A stretch of DNA of 64,000 nt from Deinococcus sp. AJ005. GTDB lineage: Bacteria > Deinococcota > Deinococci > Deinococcales > Deinococcaceae. The stretch covers positions 701,001-765,000 of the forward strand of contig NZ_CP044990.1 of NCBI RefSeq assembly GCF_009017495.1, written 5' to 3'. The position numbers were made by a program, and so were the translations under genes. Positions within the stretch are counted from its first letter, which is position 1; each line of letters begins with the position of its first letter. The notes under the pieces are model-generated. The model did not search any database, was not told the origin of the DNA, and saw nothing but the letters and a program-made list of their open reading frames with translations. Shown one piece after another: positions 51,708 through 63,101 of the stretch.

Positions 51708-52856
51708 ATGACCGCGCATAGTCCCCCTGTCCCGCCGCCGCTAACCATGACCCTGCTGGCGGCAGGCACGGCGGCGTTTTTCACGTTGGGCGTTCTTCAG
51801 GCCATGTATGGCCCCGCCTTCACGCTGTTCCAGGAACGCTTCGGTATCTCGACGGCGGGGGTGGGCATCATCGCCAGCGCGCATTTTGTGGGGTCCGCGC
51901 TGGCCCCGCCGCTGGTGGGCATCCTGCTGATCCGCTTCAGCCTGCGCCGGGTGGTGGTGGCCGCGCTGCTGACGCTGGCGCTGGGTGCAACGTTGGTGGC
52001 GCTGGCCCCCATCTGGCCACTGGCGATTGCCGGGGCGCTGCTGGGGGGCTTTGGCGCGGGTGGCGTCAGCGGTGGCCTGAACGCGGCCTACGCCAGCATC
52101 GGTACGCGGGCCGTGAATCTGGTCAATGCGGTCTTCGGCCTGGGCAGCATCCTGTCGCCGCTGCTGGTGGCCGGAGCGGGGGACAAGCTATCTGCTCCCT
52201 TCCTGATCGTCGCCGTGTTGGGCGGTCTGACCCTCCTCAGCGCCCGCATCTGGGGGTTCCCGGCCATGCAGGAGCAGCCTTTTTCCGTCCCGTCGGGGCG
52301 GGCGCGGGCTGGGGTGCAGGTGGCCCTGTTTCTGGTGCTCATCGCGTGTTACGTGGGGTTAGAGGTGGGCTTCGGTGCGTGGGCAGGCCGTCACCTGCAA
52401 AGCCTGGGTTACGCGTCGTTTGCCGTGATTGTGGCTGGGTACTGGGGTGGCATGACCGTGGCCCGCATCCTGACCGGCATCTTCGGCGCGCGGGTGCGCC
52501 CGGAGCGGCTGGTGCTGGCCTGCGCTGGCCTGACTGTGCTGTGTGGGCTGGCCGCCACGCAGGCCGCGTTGGCTCCCGCCGCGTACATTCTGGCCGGGCT
52601 GGCGCTGGGGCCAGTGTTCGGCACCACATTGGTGTGGACCACCCGCAGCCTACCCGCCCGTCTGGTGCCGTTTCTGCTGACCTCTGGAAGCGTGGGCGGC
52701 ATCGTGGCCCCCTTCCTGCTGGGCGTGCTGGCCGCGCGTTCTGGCCCTGACGTGATCCCGCTGGCCCTCGCGGCGCTGGCCGCCACGCTGGTGGTGGTGG
52801 TCTGGGGAACCCTGCGTGTCACGCGTCCGGCAGCAGCCCCGGCCTCCGTCGCATGA
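51708..52856 (+). CDS. MFS transporter
   Basis: A 382-residue membrane protein with about 12 helices, the major facilitator layout. The first half includes [20 protein letters not shown] and [12 protein letters not shown], like the fucose permease/YbjJ-type subgroup. The second half has [16 protein letters not shown] and a long hydrophobic C-terminus. Substrate cannot be told. The 175 bases upstream have a TACCTT box at about 51671 but no other gene. Confidence 0.85.
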   Translation: MTAHSPPVPPPLTMTLLAAGTAAFFTLGVLQAMYGPAFTLFQERFGISTAGVGIIASAHFVGSALAPPLVGILLIRFSLRRVVVAALLTLALGATLVALAPIWPLAIAGALLGGFGAGGVSGGLNAAYASIGTRAVNLVNAVFGLGSILSPLLVAGAGDKLSAPFLIVAVLGGLTLLSARIWGFPAMQEQPFSVPSGRARAGVQVALFLVLIACYVGLEVGFGAWAGRHLQSLGYASFAVIVAGYWGGMTVARILTGIFGARVRPERLVLACAGLTVLCGLAATQAALAPAAYILAGLALGPVFGTTLVWTTRSLPARLVPFLLTSGSVGGIVAPFLLGVLAARSGPDVIPLALAALAATLVVVVWGTLRVTRPAAAPASVA

Positions 52857-53000
52857 CGCGTGGGGTTCTCTGAACCGCCGTGTCGATTGCCAGGGGCGGG
52901 GCCATATGGCACAATGCGCGCTACTTCTCACACATGCGTCCATCCCCGATCTGCACCCAGTCCCGCCGGTCCAGGCCAGCGGCGTAACGGAGGCTTCACA

Positions 53001-53489
53001 ATGACCCAATCAACCAAGACCGTCAGATTGACCCGCGAAGGCTATGAACGGCTGCAACGCGCCCTGGATCAGGAGCAGGCCCGCCTGGCCGAGGCCACCC
53101 GCATCCTGCAAGAGCAGATGGAAACCAGCGCTGACAGTGAAGACACTGGCCTGGAAGACGCCAAGCGCGAGAAGATGAACATCGAGGCGCGCATCGACGA
53201 GCTGGAAGACACGCTGAGTCAGGCCACCGTCATCGAGGACCACGAGAACGCCGGGCGTGTGGAACTGGGGGCCATCGTGGTCCTGAACAACGAGACCAGC
53301 AAGAAGGAAACCAAGGTGATGGTGGTCAGCGCGCCCGAGGCCGCCGTGACCGGGGGCAGCTTGCCCCGCGTCAGCGAGGACAGCCCGGTGGGCAAGGAAC
53401 TGATGGGCCGCAAGAAGGGCGAGGCGTTCGTGGTCAATCTGGACAACGGCAAGCAGATGAAATACAAGGTCAAGAGCATCGAGTACTGA
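53001..53489 (+). CDS. Gre-family transcription factor, Gfh1-like
   Basis: A 162-residue factor that would enter the RNA polymerase secondary channel. The N-terminal coiled coil spans residues 9-80; the FKBP-like C-terminal domain contains [17 protein letters not shown]. The coiled-coil tip [18 protein letters not shown] aligns with Thermus Gfh1 (tip DDYDD), not with the GDLKENAEY tip of GreA: the cleavage-promoting Asp-x-x-Glu pair is not conserved. Gfh1 factors inhibit rather than stimulate transcription. Automatic annotation may call it GreA. ATG 53001 with CGGAGG upstream is clear. Gfh1 assignment is from my recall of the Thermus protein. Confidence 0.85.
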   Translation: MTQSTKTVRLTREGYERLQRALDQEQARLAEATRILQEQMETSADSEDTGLEDAKREKMNIEARIDELEDTLSQATVIEDHENAGRVELGAIVVLNNETSKKETKVMVVSAPEAAVTGGSLPRVSEDSPVGKELMGRKKGEAFVVNLDNGKQMKYKVKSIEY

Positions 53490-53500
53490 GGGCAAGGACA

Positions 53501-53536
53501 GAGGGCAGATGGCGCACGATTAAGCCCTCTGCCCTC
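53501..53536. terminator. Bidirectional hairpin between the Gre factor and MBL genes
   Basis: GAGGGCAGA (53501-53509) is the perfect complement of TCTGCCCTC (53528-53536), 18-base loop. It lies between convergent genes. Confidence 0.55.
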
Positions 53537-53548
53537 CGCCACTGTTCC

Positions 53549-54295
53549 TCAGCTCTCTGCCATCCCCGCCGCCACCCGATCCAGTTGCCCATTTGCATCC
53601 TCGCCTACGACGCCGCCGTGGTAAGTCACGACGGTCTGCACGTCCAGTGCGGCCATGCTGCTGACGGACTGGCCTGCCGCAACCATGTCCGGCGTCACCT
53701 GCGCTCTGGGCGGGTGAAGCTGTCCGTCGTCTGACACCAGCGCGTCCCCGGTGATCAGCGTCTTTGTGCGTTCCAGATACAGGCTCAGGTGGCCGGGGGT
53801 GTGGCCCGGCGTCATGACCACGTGCACGCCCCCGGCCAGCGGCAGCACTTCGCCGCCTTGCAAGGCGCGGTCAACTTTGACGGCCACGCGCGGCAGGCTC
53901 AGGCGGGCGCGCATCTGAGGCGGCGTTTCAGGATCGGCCAGCATCTCTGCGACGGCTTCCGGCGGCGGCATTTTCTGAGGCCATTCCTCGCCCTGAATAA
54001 ACGGAGTTTCGCGCGCCGAGGCCCAGACCTGCGCGCCGCTGGCCTTCACGACGGCTTCCAGGCTGCCGATGTGGTCCAGATCGTGGTGGGTGATGATGAT
54101 TTGCCTGATGTCCTTGAGGGACGCGCCGACTTCGGCCAACGCCGTCTCAATCGCGTCCTCCATGCCGGGCATTCCGGTGTCTACCAGAGTATGCCCGGCC
54201 TGAGAATCCAGAATGACGGCGGCGTTGAGGATGTTGGGGCCAGTGCCGAAGTCGGCGGTCAGTTCCAGGATCAGCAGGTCATCGTTTAATTTCAT
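53549..54295 (-). CDS. MBL-fold metallo-hydrolase
   Basis: A 248-residue cytoplasmic metallo-beta-lactamase-fold hydrolase. The metal motif is [10 protein letters not shown] (the first His-x-His is replaced by His-His, a common variant), with further ligands in [22 protein letters not shown] and TYHGG. The substrate is unknown; such enzymes hydrolyse thioesters, lactones, phosphodiesters and others. ATG 54295 is preferred; a longer frame starting at 54358 adds an unconserved 21 residues across the lysS promoter region. It is divergent from lysS. Confidence 0.88.
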   Translation of the reverse strand: MKLNDDLLILELTADFGTGPNILNAAVILDSQAGHTLVDTGMPGMEDAIETALAEVGASLKDIRQIIITHHDLDHIGSLEAVVKASGAQVWASARETPFIQGEEWPQKMPPPEAVAEMLADPETPPQMRARLSLPRVAVKVDRALQGGEVLPLAGGVHVVMTPGHTPGHLSLYLERTKTLITGDALVSDDGQLHPPRAQVTPDMVAAGQSVSSMAALDVQTVVTYHGGVVGEDANGQLDRVAAGMAES

Positions 54296-54371
54296 GGGCG
54301 GAGTATTGGCCCACGTCTGGGACTGGAGATGAATGCGAGGCCACAAACTCTGTTCCATCTAGAGCGGCGTT

Positions 54372-54377
54372 TATACT
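54372..54377 (+). promoter_or_regulatory. -10 box TATACT of lysS (leaderless type)
   Basis: TATACT, 7 bases, then ATG 54385. Confidence 0.6.
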
Positions 54378-54384
54378 CGCCCGT

Positions 54385-55944
<1,560 letters not shown>

Positions 55945-56212
55945 ATCCTGTTGACTGGGGCCAGTCCGGGTGTGTCCCTGGGCTAGCCTTTCTCATGCAC
56001 TGAACTTTCCTTCCTTCTCCAGTTCGGTGTCTGGATTCCTCTCATTGCGGTGAAGAAGAAGCCCGGTCAATTGACAAACCCTTCATGTTTGGAGCAGCAT
56101 GACGGGCGTACCTGTTTTGCAGACAATCCCACCATTCGTTCACGAGGCCCCCGCATCAGACCTGCGCCGCCGCCTCCTTTTTTTCTTGGCCCCATCTTCC
56201 CCGGAGGAACAC
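55945..56212. other. Gap between lysS and the sugar ABC operon
   Basis: 268 bases without a gene. A TTGACA lies near 56070 and a TTGACT near 55951, but no matching -10 sequence is obvious. A GGAGGAA ribosome site lies at its right end. Confidence 0.4.
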
Positions 56213-57463
56213 ATGAGCAAAACACCTATCAAGAGAGCTTTGTTGATCGCCGCCGCCCTCGCCACCGCCAGCAGCGCCCTGGCTGCCGGAAAACTGGAAA
56301 TCTTCTCATGGTGGTCCGGTGATGAGGGTCCTGCGCTGGAGGCCCTGGTCAAGCTGTACAAGGAAAAGTACCCCACCGTGGCCGTGGACAATGCCACGGT
56401 CTCGGGCGGAGCCGGAACCAACGCGCGGGCGGTCCTCAAGACCCGCATGCTGGGCGGCACCCCCCCCGACTCCTTCCAGGTTCACGCCGGACAGGAACTG
56501 ATCGGCACCTGGGTGGTGGCTGGGCGCATGGAAGACCTGAGCAGCCTGTTTAAATCCGAGGGCTGGAGCAAGGCGTTCCCCGCCGATGTGCTGAAACTGA
56601 TCAGCACCAAGGACGGCATCTGGAGCGTGCCCGTCAACGTTCACCGCAGCAATGTGATGTGGTACAACCCTACTAAGCTCAAGGAGTGGGGCGTCACCGT
56701 TCCCAAAACCTGGCCTGAGTTCATCACCACCTGCGCCACCCTCAAGAAGAAGGGTGTGGCCGCGCCCCTTGTGGTGGGCGAGAACTGGACCCAGCAGCAC
56801 CTGTGGGAGAACGTGATGATCGGTACGCTGGGCGCACAGGGTTGGGAAAACCTGTGGGCAGGCAAGACCAAGTTCACCGATCCCAAAGTCGTGGGGGCCT
56901 TTACCACCTTCGGCAAGGTCATGGACTGCGCCAACAAGGACGCCAGCGGCCTGAGCTGGCAGCAGGCCAGTGACCGGATCGTCAGCGGGCAGAGTGCGTT
57001 CAACATCATGGGCGACTGGGCCGCCGGGTACTTCACCACCACCAAGAAACTGGCCCCCGGCACTGGCTTCGGCTGGGCCACTGCCCCTGGCACCTCCAAG
57101 ACCTTCGTGATGCTGGCCGATTCTTTCGGGCTGCCCAAGGGCGTCAAGGACCGCGCCGAGGCCATGAACTGGCTCAAGCTGCTGGGCAGTAAGGCAGGCC
57201 AGGACACCTTCAACCCGCTCAAGGGCAGCATCGCTGCCCGCACCGATAGTGACCTGAGCAAGTACAACACCTATTCCAAGAGCGCGGCCACCGACTGGAA
57301 GAACAGCAAGATCGTCGGGTCCATGACCCACGGCGCAGTGGCGCCCGAAAGCTTTACCAGCGCCTTCGGGGCCGTGATTGATCAGTTCGTCTCCAGCAAG
57401 AACAGCGCCGGGGCCGCTGCCGCCGCGCAGGCGCTGGCCGTCCGCGCAGGCTTCGGCAAGTAA
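56213..57463 (+). CDS. Glucose/mannose-type ABC transporter substrate-binding protein
   Basis: A 416-residue secreted binding protein with a signal peptide ([19 protein letters not shown], cut after ALAA). The mature protein begins [20 protein letters not shown], nearly the same as Thermus glucose/mannose-binding protein. It shares further blocks [47 protein letters not shown] and [13 protein letters not shown]. Close similarity to that protein suggests D-glucose and related hexoses as ligands. GGAGGAAC precedes ATG 56213. A terminator hairpin separates it from the permease genes, so more of it can be made than of the permeases. Confidence 0.93.
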   Translation: MSKTPIKRALLIAAALATASSALAAGKLEIFSWWSGDEGPALEALVKLYKEKYPTVAVDNATVSGGAGTNARAVLKTRMLGGTPPDSFQVHAGQELIGTWVVAGRMEDLSSLFKSEGWSKAFPADVLKLISTKDGIWSVPVNVHRSNVMWYNPTKLKEWGVTVPKTWPEFITTCATLKKKGVAAPLVVGENWTQQHLWENVMIGTLGAQGWENLWAGKTKFTDPKVVGAFTTFGKVMDCANKDASGLSWQQASDRIVSGQSAFNIMGDWAAGYFTTTKKLAPGTGFGWATAPGTSKTFVMLADSFGLPKGVKDRAEAMNWLKLLGSKAGQDTFNPLKGSIAARTDSDLSKYNTYSKSAATDWKNSKIVGSMTHGAVAPESFTSAFGAVIDQFVSSKNSAGAAAAAQALAVRAGFGK

Positions 57464-57522
57464 AGCAAGTAAAAACTATGGTTTGTAGGGTGTAGGAACG
57501 CCGACACCCCCTTGCTGGCAGG

Positions 57523-57574
57523 GATGAAACGCGGATCAGGTTCCATGATGATCTGCGTTTCATCTTTTCATTTT
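57523..57574 (+). terminator. Intercistronic (attenuating) terminator
   Basis: A 16-bp stem with one G-U pair: GATGAAACGCGGATCA (57523-57538) with TGATCTGCGTTTCATC (57549-57564), 10-base loop, followed by TTTTCATTTT. It sits between the binding protein and permease genes on the same strand. Confidence 0.8.
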
Positions 57575-57612
57575 CCCCGCACCCCACAACCCAAAAAAGG
57601 AGGCCCTTCCCT

Positions 57613-58737
57613 GTGAAATCCCTGAGCAAAGACCGCCTGTGGGCCATTGCCGTATTAACGCCCAGCATCATTCTGATCGGCATTTTCGTGTACTACTTCA
57701 TCGGGCGCACCATTTATGTCAGCCTGACCGACTGGGGCAACGATCCGGCGCAGGCGCTGGCCCTGAACCCGATTATTCGCTGGGTGGGCCTGCAAAACTA
57801 CACCGAACTGTTCACCGGCTTTCTGCAAGGCCGCTTCCGGCAGGAACTGGTCAACACGCTGTTCTTCACCGTGTTTTTTATCGTGGGCTGCCTGGGCGTG
57901 GGCCTGGGGCTAGCGCTGATCCTGGACCGCAACCCCAAGGGCGAGGGGCTGTGGCGTACCATCTTCCTGTTTCCCATGAGCCTGTCGTTTATCGTGACGG
58001 GCACCATCTGGCGCTGGATGCTGCAACCGCAGGGCGGCGTGAATCAGGCCCCCACGCTGCTGGGCGGTCAGCCCTCCAGCTTCGCGTGGCTGAGCAGCAA
58101 TGATTCGGTGCTGAAATTTGACTGGAACAATCTGCCGCTGATCACCGCCGCCGTGGTGGGGGCAGTGCTGATCGTGGTGGCCGTGCGTGCCGCCCGCGAG
58201 GGCCAGCGCACCCGCACGCTGGTGGCCGCCGCCTGCGCCGCACTGCTGATCCTGTGGGCGGTGTTCATCGGCCCGCGCGTCAGGCTGCTGGCCGCCCCCG
58301 AATTGCACGGCTTCAATTTCGCCATGATCGGCATCATCATCGCCGCCGTGTGGCAGATGAGCGGCTACACGATGGCGCTGTATCTGGCCGGACTGCGCGG
58401 CATTCCCGAGGAACTGCGTGAGGCCGCCAAGGTGGACGGCGCGCAGGACGCCCAGATGTACCGCTTCGTCATCTTCCCGCTGCTGTCGCCCATTACCCTC
58501 AGCGCCATGATTATCCTGGGCCACATCAGCCTCAAGATCTTTGATCTGGTGTACGCGATGGCAGGGCCGGACAATATCGCCGCCAGTGTTCCGGCGCTGA
58601 ACATGTACCTGACCAGCTTCAGGCAAAACCAGTTCGCGCTGGGCGCAGCGATTGGCACCATTTTGCTGATTCTGGTGGCCTTCGTGATCGTGCCGTATCT
58701 GGCGAATCAATTTAAGACTGAGGAAGGACACTCGTGA
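57613..58737 (+). CDS. Sugar ABC transporter permease (MalF/UgpA type)
   Basis: A 374-residue inner-membrane permease. The ATPase-docking EAA loop is [20 protein letters not shown] followed by [10 protein letters not shown]. It has an extra pair of hydrophobic segments at about 175-245, making it longer than the usual 290-300 residue family members. This is also seen in some Thermus-group sugar permeases. GTG 57613 follows AAAGGAGG. It works with the second permease 49 bases downstream. Confidence 0.92.
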   Translation: MKSLSKDRLWAIAVLTPSIILIGIFVYYFIGRTIYVSLTDWGNDPAQALALNPIIRWVGLQNYTELFTGFLQGRFRQELVNTLFFTVFFIVGCLGVGLGLALILDRNPKGEGLWRTIFLFPMSLSFIVTGTIWRWMLQPQGGVNQAPTLLGGQPSSFAWLSSNDSVLKFDWNNLPLITAAVVGAVLIVVAVRAAREGQRTRTLVAAACAALLILWAVFIGPRVRLLAAPELHGFNFAMIGIIIAAVWQMSGYTMALYLAGLRGIPEELREAAKVDGAQDAQMYRFVIFPLLSPITLSAMIILGHISLKIFDLVYAMAGPDNIAASVPALNMYLTSFRQNQFALGAAIGTILLILVAFVIVPYLANQFKTEEGHS

Positions 58738-58786
58738 GCGCACGCCTGGGTCTCGTGCCCTCTCTACCCCTGCTTCGGAGGCACCC

Positions 58787-59650
58787 ATGACCGCCGTTCC
58801 CCAGTCCACCGTTTCTGCTGCCCAGGCGCGCCGGGCAGGTGGCATAGGCCGCGCGGTCACGTATCTCCTGCTCGTCGTCGCCGCCTTCTTTTTCCTCATT
58901 CCCATCTATCTGGTGTTCGCCACCGCGCTCAAAACGCCGGACTCTATTGTGCTGGCCACGGCATGGCACTGGCCCGCGCAGCTCAACTGGGCCAGCTTTT
59001 CAGAGGCTTGGGACAAGGTGGGCGGCAACATGCTCAACAGCCTGTTCCTGGCCGTGACCGCCACCATCCTCAGTGCGCTGCTGGGCAGCCTGAACGGCTA
59101 CGCGCTGAGCAAATGGCGCTTCCGGGGCGCAAATACCCTGTTTGCGCTGATGCTGTTCGGCATGTTCATCCCGTATCAGGCCGTGCTGATTCCACTGTTC
59201 CAGTTCATCAAGGCGCTGGGGTTGTACGGCAGCATCTGGGGCCTGATCCTGGCGCATGTGGTGTACGGCATTCCCATCACCACGCTGATCTTCCGCAACT
59301 TTTACGCCGACGTGCCCGATGCACTGGTGGAGGCCGCCACGATTGACGGCGCAGGCTTCTGGGAAATCTATGCCCGCGTCATCTTCCCGATCAGCATTCC
59401 CGGCTTCGTGGTGGTCATCATCTGGCAGTTCACGCAGGTCTGGAACGAGTTCCTGTTCGCGGCCACCCTCACCAACACGGGGAGCCAGCCCGTGACCTAC
59501 GCGCTGTCGCAACTGGCGGGCGGTCAGGCGGTGTCGTGGAACCTGCCGATGGCCGGGGCGATTCTGGCGGCGCTGCCCACCCTGCTCGTGTACATCGTGC
59601 TGGGGCGGTATTTCGTGCGCGGGCTTTTGGCGGGGAGTGTGAAGGGATGA
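58787..59650 (+). CDS. Sugar ABC transporter permease (MalG/UgpE type)
   Basis: A 287-residue inner-membrane permease with six helices. The EAA loop is [20 protein letters not shown] followed by [10 protein letters not shown]. It ends at [17 protein letters not shown], the standard MalG-type end. It is the last gene of the importer operon; the ATP-binding subunit is not encoded here and must be supplied by a shared MalK/MsmK-type ATPase elsewhere. Confidence 0.93.
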   Translation: MTAVPQSTVSAAQARRAGGIGRAVTYLLLVVAAFFFLIPIYLVFATALKTPDSIVLATAWHWPAQLNWASFSEAWDKVGGNMLNSLFLAVTATILSALLGSLNGYALSKWRFRGANTLFALMLFGMFIPYQAVLIPLFQFIKALGLYGSIWGLILAHVVYGIPITTLIFRNFYADVPDALVEAATIDGAGFWEIYARVIFPISIPGFVVVIIWQFTQVWNEFLFAATLTNTGSQPVTYALSQLAGGQAVSWNLPMAGAILAALPTLLVYIVLGRYFVRGLLAGSVKG

Positions 59651-59658
59651 AGGAAAAG

Positions 59659-59685
59659 GGCAGGCACTCTTCCCCCATCCCTGCC
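59659..59685 (+). terminator. Possible terminator after the sugar ABC operon
   Basis: GGCAGG (59659-59664) pairs with CCTGCC (59680-59685), 15-base loop, no T-run. It separates the importer from the trp promoter. Confidence 0.35.
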
Positions 59686-59693
59686 TCCCGCGC

Positions 59694-59699
59694 TATGCT
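59694..59699 (+). promoter_or_regulatory. -10 box TATGCT of the trpLEGD unit (leaderless type)
   Basis: TATGCT is followed by 7 bases (TTTGCCC) and then the ATG of the Trp leader peptide, so transcription should begin at or within a base or two of that ATG. No good -35 is visible at the expected distance. Confidence 0.6.
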
Positions 59700-59706
59700 T
59701 TTGCCC

Positions 59707-59754
59707 ATGACCGTTAACCGCGCGTGGTGGTGGCCCAGTTTCGCCTGGGTCTAA
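59707..59754 (+). CDS. trpL: Tryptophan-rich leader peptide of the trp attenuator
   Basis: Fifteen codons: MTVNRAWWWPSFAWV, then TAA. Three adjacent Trp codons (59725-59733) plus a fourth (59746-59748) make it a sensor of charged tRNA-Trp. It is followed by a U-rich terminator hairpin (59787-59824) and then trpE. CCCAG (59734-59738) and CTGGG (59745-59749) inside the peptide coding region form stem 1:2. The second segment can instead pair with the terminator's left arm (see attenuator entry). The ATG lies only 7 bases after a TATGCT box and has no ribosome site, so translation appears to be leaderless. Confidence 0.85.
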   Translation: MTVNRAWWWPSFAWV

Positions 59755-59824
59755 CGCGCTGCTGCTCTGTTTTTGCCGTGTCCGACGCGCCCAGGTGGTT
59801 TTTAGACCGCCGGGCGCTTTTTTT
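59734..59824 (+). promoter_or_regulatory. trp transcription attenuator (alternative stems)
   Basis: Terminator 3:4: GCGCCC-A-GGTGGT (59787-59799) pairs with ACCGCC-GGGCGC (59806-59817), 12 bp with one bulged A, 6-base loop, then seven T. Antiterminator 2:3: 59741-59750 can pair with 59789-59798 over 10 bp (three G-U), which would destroy the terminator. Stem 1:2: 59732-59738 with 59745-59751. A ribosome stalled at the Trp codons would cover segment 1 and release segment 2 to form 2:3. Trp starvation would thus allow transcription into trpE. Confidence 0.8.
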
Positions 59825-59852
59825 GGCCTTCCATCTCAAGGACAGGAGTTCC

Positions 59853-61304
<1,452 letters not shown>

Positions 61305-61392
61305 GGGGCTGTCAGAGTCGGATGATGTGGGATAACAACCGGACGCAACTTGTCAGAGCTTTTTCTCAATCCAATACGCCTGGAGATCAGTC

Positions 61393-62010
61393 ATGACCCA
61401 CATCCTTTTAATAGATAACTACGATTCTTTCACTTACAATCTTGTCCAATACTTCGGTGAACTGGGCTGTGAATTGACCGTCTGGCGCAACGACGCCTTC
61501 ACGCTTGAGGATGTGGAGAAACTCAATCCCGATGCCATCGTGGTTTCCCCAGGTCCCTGTACGCCATTGGAAGCGGGTTTGAGCGTAGATGTGATCAAAG
61601 CCTTCGCGCCGAAATATCCAATCTTAGGCGTGTGCCTAGGCCACCAGAGCATCGGTGAGGCGTTTGGGGCCACCGTTAAGCGTGCGCCGATTCCGGTGCA
61701 TGGCAAGACCAGCAAAGTCGCCCATGACGGCCAGGACCTGTTTGCCGGAATTGTGGGAGACGCCAGCGTGACCCGCTACCACAGCCTGATCGTGGAGGAC
61801 CTGCCGCCGGAACTCGTGGCTATAGCTTGGACAACAGATCAAACTCCAGCGGGCGAATACCGCGCCCTCATGGCCCTGCGCCACCGCGACTACCCGGTTT
61901 TCGGCGTGCAATTTCACCCCGAAAGCATTGCTACTGAGGACGGCAAAACGATGATTCGCAATTTCGTGGCCTTGGTGCGCGAGAGTCAGGCTGTGCGGGA
62001 GAGTGCGTGA
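61393..62010 (+). CDS. trpG: Anthranilate synthase component II (glutamine amidotransferase)
   Basis: A 205-residue class I glutamine amidotransferase that feeds ammonia to TrpE. It has the start LLIDNYDSFTYNLVQYFGEL, the nucleophile GVCLGHQ (Cys at about residue 80), the loop VHGKTSKV, and the His-Glu of QFHPES. The first 60 codons are less G+C-rich than the neighbours. GGAG about 9 bases before the ATG. Its stop overlaps the GTG of trpD. Confidence 0.96.
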   Translation: MTHILLIDNYDSFTYNLVQYFGELGCELTVWRNDAFTLEDVEKLNPDAIVVSPGPCTPLEAGLSVDVIKAFAPKYPILGVCLGHQSIGEAFGATVKRAPIPVHGKTSKVAHDGQDLFAGIVGDASVTRYHSLIVEDLPPELVAIAWTTDQTPAGEYRALMALRHRDYPVFGVQFHPESIATEDGKTMIRNFVALVRESQAVRESA

Positions 62011-63017
62011 CCCCTCCCATTCACGCCCGGTTGATGAACGGTGAAATCCTGTCTCAGTCGGAAGCGGCGGCCTTCATGCGCGAGGTGATGGCCGGGGAGA
62101 TGAGTGGTGTGCGGATGGCGGCGGCGCTGGCCGCGTTGCGTGTGCGCGGCGAGACGGCGGACGAGATCGCCGGATTTGCCCAGGCCATGCGCGAGAACGC
62201 CGTGCGCGTCAATGTCCGCCCGCGCGAGGTCTTGCTGGACGTGGTGGGCACAGGGGGCGATGGGGCGCACACCTTCAATATCAGCACCACGACGGCGTTT
62301 GTGGTGGCTGGGGCGGGTGTGCCTGTCGCCAAGCACGGCAACCGCGCCGCCAGCAGCCGCGCCGGAAGTGCGGACGTGCTGGAGGCATTGGGTGTCAATC
62401 TGGACGCCCCCCCCGAAGTGATTGAAAACGCCGTGAACACGCTGGGCGTGGGCTTTATGTTCGCCCGCAATTACCACCCGGCGCTGCGCCACGCCGCCCC
62501 TGTCCGCTCGGATCTGGCGGCCCGCACGGTCTTCAACATCCTGGGGCCGCTGAGCAACCCCGCCGGGGCCACACACCTGGTAGTGGGCGTGTTCAAGCCC
62601 GAGCTGACGCGCACGCTGGCCGAAGTGCTGCGGCTGCTGGGGGCGAAGGGGGCCACCGTGGTCTACGGCGACGGTCTGGACGAATTCACCGTCTGCGGCG
62701 TCAATACCGTCTCCGGCCTGCGGGGCGGCGAGATCATTGACCGGACCCTCCACCCGGAAGAGGTGGGGCTGGCCCTGCATCCGCGCGAATCGCTGGTGGG
62801 GGGCACGCCTGCCGAGAACGCCGAGATCACCCGCGCCCTGCTGACGGGCGGTGGCACGGAGGCTCAGCGCGATATCGTGGCCCTCAATTCCGGGGCGGCG
62901 CTGCGGACGGCAGGCCGCGTGAACAGCATCCGCGAGGGCGTGGCCCAGGCCCGCGAGGTCATGAATGCGGGCCTGGGTTGGGACGTGTTGCAGAAGTACG
63001 CGGCGCTGACGCGGTAG
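62007..63017 (+). CDS. trpD: Anthranilate phosphoribosyltransferase
   Basis: A 336-residue class IV phosphoribosyltransferase joining anthranilate to PRPP. Active-site motifs are DVVGTGGDGAHTFNISTTTA, AKHGNRAASSRAGSADVLE, and FARNYHPALRHAAPVR with FNILGPLSNPAG. GTG 62007 overlaps the trpG stop, giving translational coupling. It is the last trp gene here; trpF, trpB and trpA are not in the window. Confidence 0.97.
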   Translation: MTPPIHARLMNGEILSQSEAAAFMREVMAGEMSGVRMAAALAALRVRGETADEIAGFAQAMRENAVRVNVRPREVLLDVVGTGGDGAHTFNISTTTAFVVAGAGVPVAKHGNRAASSRAGSADVLEALGVNLDAPPEVIENAVNTLGVGFMFARNYHPALRHAAPVRSDLAARTVFNILGPLSNPAGATHLVVGVFKPELTRTLAEVLRLLGAKGATVVYGDGLDEFTVCGVNTVSGLRGGEIIDRTLHPEEVGLALHPRESLVGGTPAENAEITRALLTGGGTEAQRDIVALNSGAALRTAGRVNSIREGVAQAREVMNAGLGWDVLQKYAALTR

Positions 63018-63025
63018 CCGAAAAT

Positions 63026-63050
63026 CCCCTCTACCCTTGCGGAAGAGGGG
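63026..63050. terminator. Hairpin between trpD and icd
   Basis: CCCCTCT (63026-63032) pairs with AGAGGGG (63044-63050), 11-base loop. A second AGAGGGG (63091-63097) could compete for the left arm. It lies between convergent genes and resembles the arms of the palindromes near 23.6 and 45.0 kb. Confidence 0.5.
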
Positions 63051-63101
63051 CCTTGCGAAAGCTTGGGGGTGGCTGGTACAGCTCGGTATGAGAGGGGTCC
63101 C

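Noticed and set aside
53001..53489. Calling the Gre-family gene greA
   Set aside because: The tip residues follow Gfh1 rather than the GreA GDLKENAEY motif, so a greA symbol would mislead.
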